From Nostoc sp. PA-18-2419 (GTDB lineage: Bacteria; Cyanobacteriota; Cyanobacteriia; Cyanobacteriales; Nostocaceae): a stretch of 54,653 nt of DNA. Below, one piece after another: positions 53,824 to 54,653 of the stretch. The stretch spans positions 106,643 through 161,295 of the forward strand of contig NZ_SZNH01000002.1 of NCBI RefSeq assembly GCF_005869855.1. Direction: 5' to 3'. Made by a program: the position numbers and the translations under genes. Position 1 is the stretch's first letter. The number at the start of each line of letters is the position of its first letter. The notes under the pieces were generated by a model, which had not been told where the DNA came from, searched no databases, and was given only the letters and a program-made list of their open reading frames with translations.

Positions 53824-54653
53824 GTGCCAGAAGAATTCAGTTGTCAAATTTCACCGCCATTTTTGTCTGAGGGTAGCGATCGCGATCTGAGTTTAGATTC
53901 AACCCTCCAAGAACTACCAATGTACAACTTCTCGGTGGAAATTAGCTGCACTGGGATGGAAGTAGCTAGTTTTTTGGAAAAACATCCGCTGTTACCAGGA
54001 GTAATTTTGGTAGAACAAGGAAAGTTCGTGGGAATGATTTCGCGGCGGCGACTGTTAGAATTTTTAATTCGTCCTTATGGACAAGAATTACTTGTTCAGC
54101 AACCATTAGGTCTTCTTTACGGCTATGCACGGACAACGATTTTGCTGCTTGCTGATACGACATTGATTTTAAGTGCGATGCAACTTAGTTTAAAGCGATC
54201 GCCAGAATTGTTAGCAGAACCAATTGTAGTCCAAACTGTTTGCGGTGCTTACAAATTATTAGATGTGCAGGAATTAAATTTTATTTCTTGGCAAATTCGC
54301 GGAATCAAAAATTTCGTGCGATATGAACGCAGCCAAGCCCAAATGATTCAAAACGATAAAATGGCGAATCTGGGGCGTTTGGTAGATGGGGTAGTACATG
54401 AAATTTTAGACCCTGTGGGTTTTATTTGGGGTAACATAACTTATGTCTCAAATTACAGCCAAGACTTACTCAAGTTAATAGCGGCTTATGATCGAGAGTT
54501 ACCTTCAGCTTCCCAGACAATTGAGCAAATTAAAGAAGAGATTGAATTTGATTTTTTAGAACAAGATTTATTACAAGCACTTGCTAGTATCCGGACTGGA
54601 GCCGAAAGATTAAAAAAACTTGTCACCAGTTTACAAAATTTTTGTCATCTCGA
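53824..54653 (+). CDS. Sensor histidine kinase, N-terminal part (cut by window edge)
   Basis: At least 276 residues from GTG 53824; the frame runs off the window without a stop. N-terminal half looks like a paired CBS-type region (VASFLEKHPLLPGVILVEQGKFVGMISRRRLLEFL and later EPIVVQTVCGAYKLLDVQEL), followed by a helical linker and the H-box MANLGRLVDGVVHEILDPVG (His192) of cyanobacterial histidine kinases. The ATPase domain lies beyond the window. The GTG start has only a weak GGG upstream. The preceding in-frame stop is at 53794. Confidence 0.8.
   Translation, partial: MPEEFSCQISPPFLSEGSDRDLSLDSTLQELPMYNFSVEISCTGMEVASFLEKHPLLPGVILVEQGKFVGMISRRRLLEFLIRPYGQELLVQQPLGLLYGYARTTILLLADTTLILSAMQLSLKRSPELLAEPIVVQTVCGAYKLLDVQELNFISWQIRGIKNFVRYERSQAQMIQNDKMANLGRLVDGVVHEILDPVGFIWGNITYVSNYSQDLLKLIAAYDRELPSASQTIEQIKEEIEFDFLEQDLLQALASIRTGAERLKKLVTSLQNFCHL

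Overview
The window looks like chromosome of a filamentous, probably heterocyst-forming cyanobacterium of the Nostocales type. The signs are moderate-to-low GC, many HIP1 octamers (GCGATCGC), heptameric short tandem repeats (ATTACGA, TCATTAG and AAATGAC units), G-rich and C-rich mini-repeats between genes, and cyanobacterial genes such as psb34, a ycf23/DUF561 homologue, a fused thiO-thiG, a CruA/CruP-type oxidoreductase and a KaiC-like ATPase. No tRNA, rRNA, CRISPR array or intact transposase gene was seen.

Layout. 1-2.1 kb: 3' end of a type ISP restriction-modification gene and a methyltransferase. 2.6-7.5 kb: a protealysin-type M4 protease, its emfourin-type inhibitor and a cupin in one direction, meeting a hydantoinase-family amidohydrolase that diverges from an Asp/Asn-hydroxylase-like gene. 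7.8-11.5 kb: a stand-alone glucose-6-phosphate dehydrogenase, an MDR reductase, an NTF2-like protein and an unknown protein. 11.7-15.3 kb: minus-strand glycan cluster (hexapeptide acetyltransferase, two GT2 enzymes) plus an unknown gene. 15.7-21 kb: cobinamide kinase, TerB-like protein with a newly called 45-residue membrane peptide, HDAC-family protein, methyltransferase and a tyrosine/dual-specificity phosphatase. 21-29.4 kb: DUF561, DegT aminotransferase, FetB permease, a membrane coiled-coil protein, and a SucC/SucD-like pair whose alpha subunit has lost the catalytic histidine. 29.4-37.3 kb: TPR protein, psb34, ThiO-ThiG, a Ser/Asn-rich anchored protein, a decayed [2Fe-2S] ferredoxin gene and citramalate synthase. 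37.7-44.7 kb: KaiC-like ATPase plus histidine kinase, the CruA/CruP-like enzyme and a coiled-coil protein. 45.7-49.4 kb: a sulfur cassette (class V PLP enzyme, molybdenum sulfite-oxidase-like protein, TauE/SafE permease). 49.4-52.9 kb: beta-propeller-like protein, TIGR03943 protein and partner permease. The right edge cuts a sensor histidine kinase.

The most notable signals are: the SucCD-like pair with both His246 and Glu208 equivalents changed to Gln; the PLP enzyme, sulfite oxidase and TauE cassette, which may form a cysteine-sulfinate/sulfite disposal route; in-frame insertions of normally intergenic repeats in several unrelated coding sequences; the protease, inhibitor and cupin operon with three inverted repeats between protease and inhibitor; a ferredoxin pseudogene; and an NtcA-type promoter signature upstream of the KaiC-like operon. 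All functions are read from sequence motifs without database searches.
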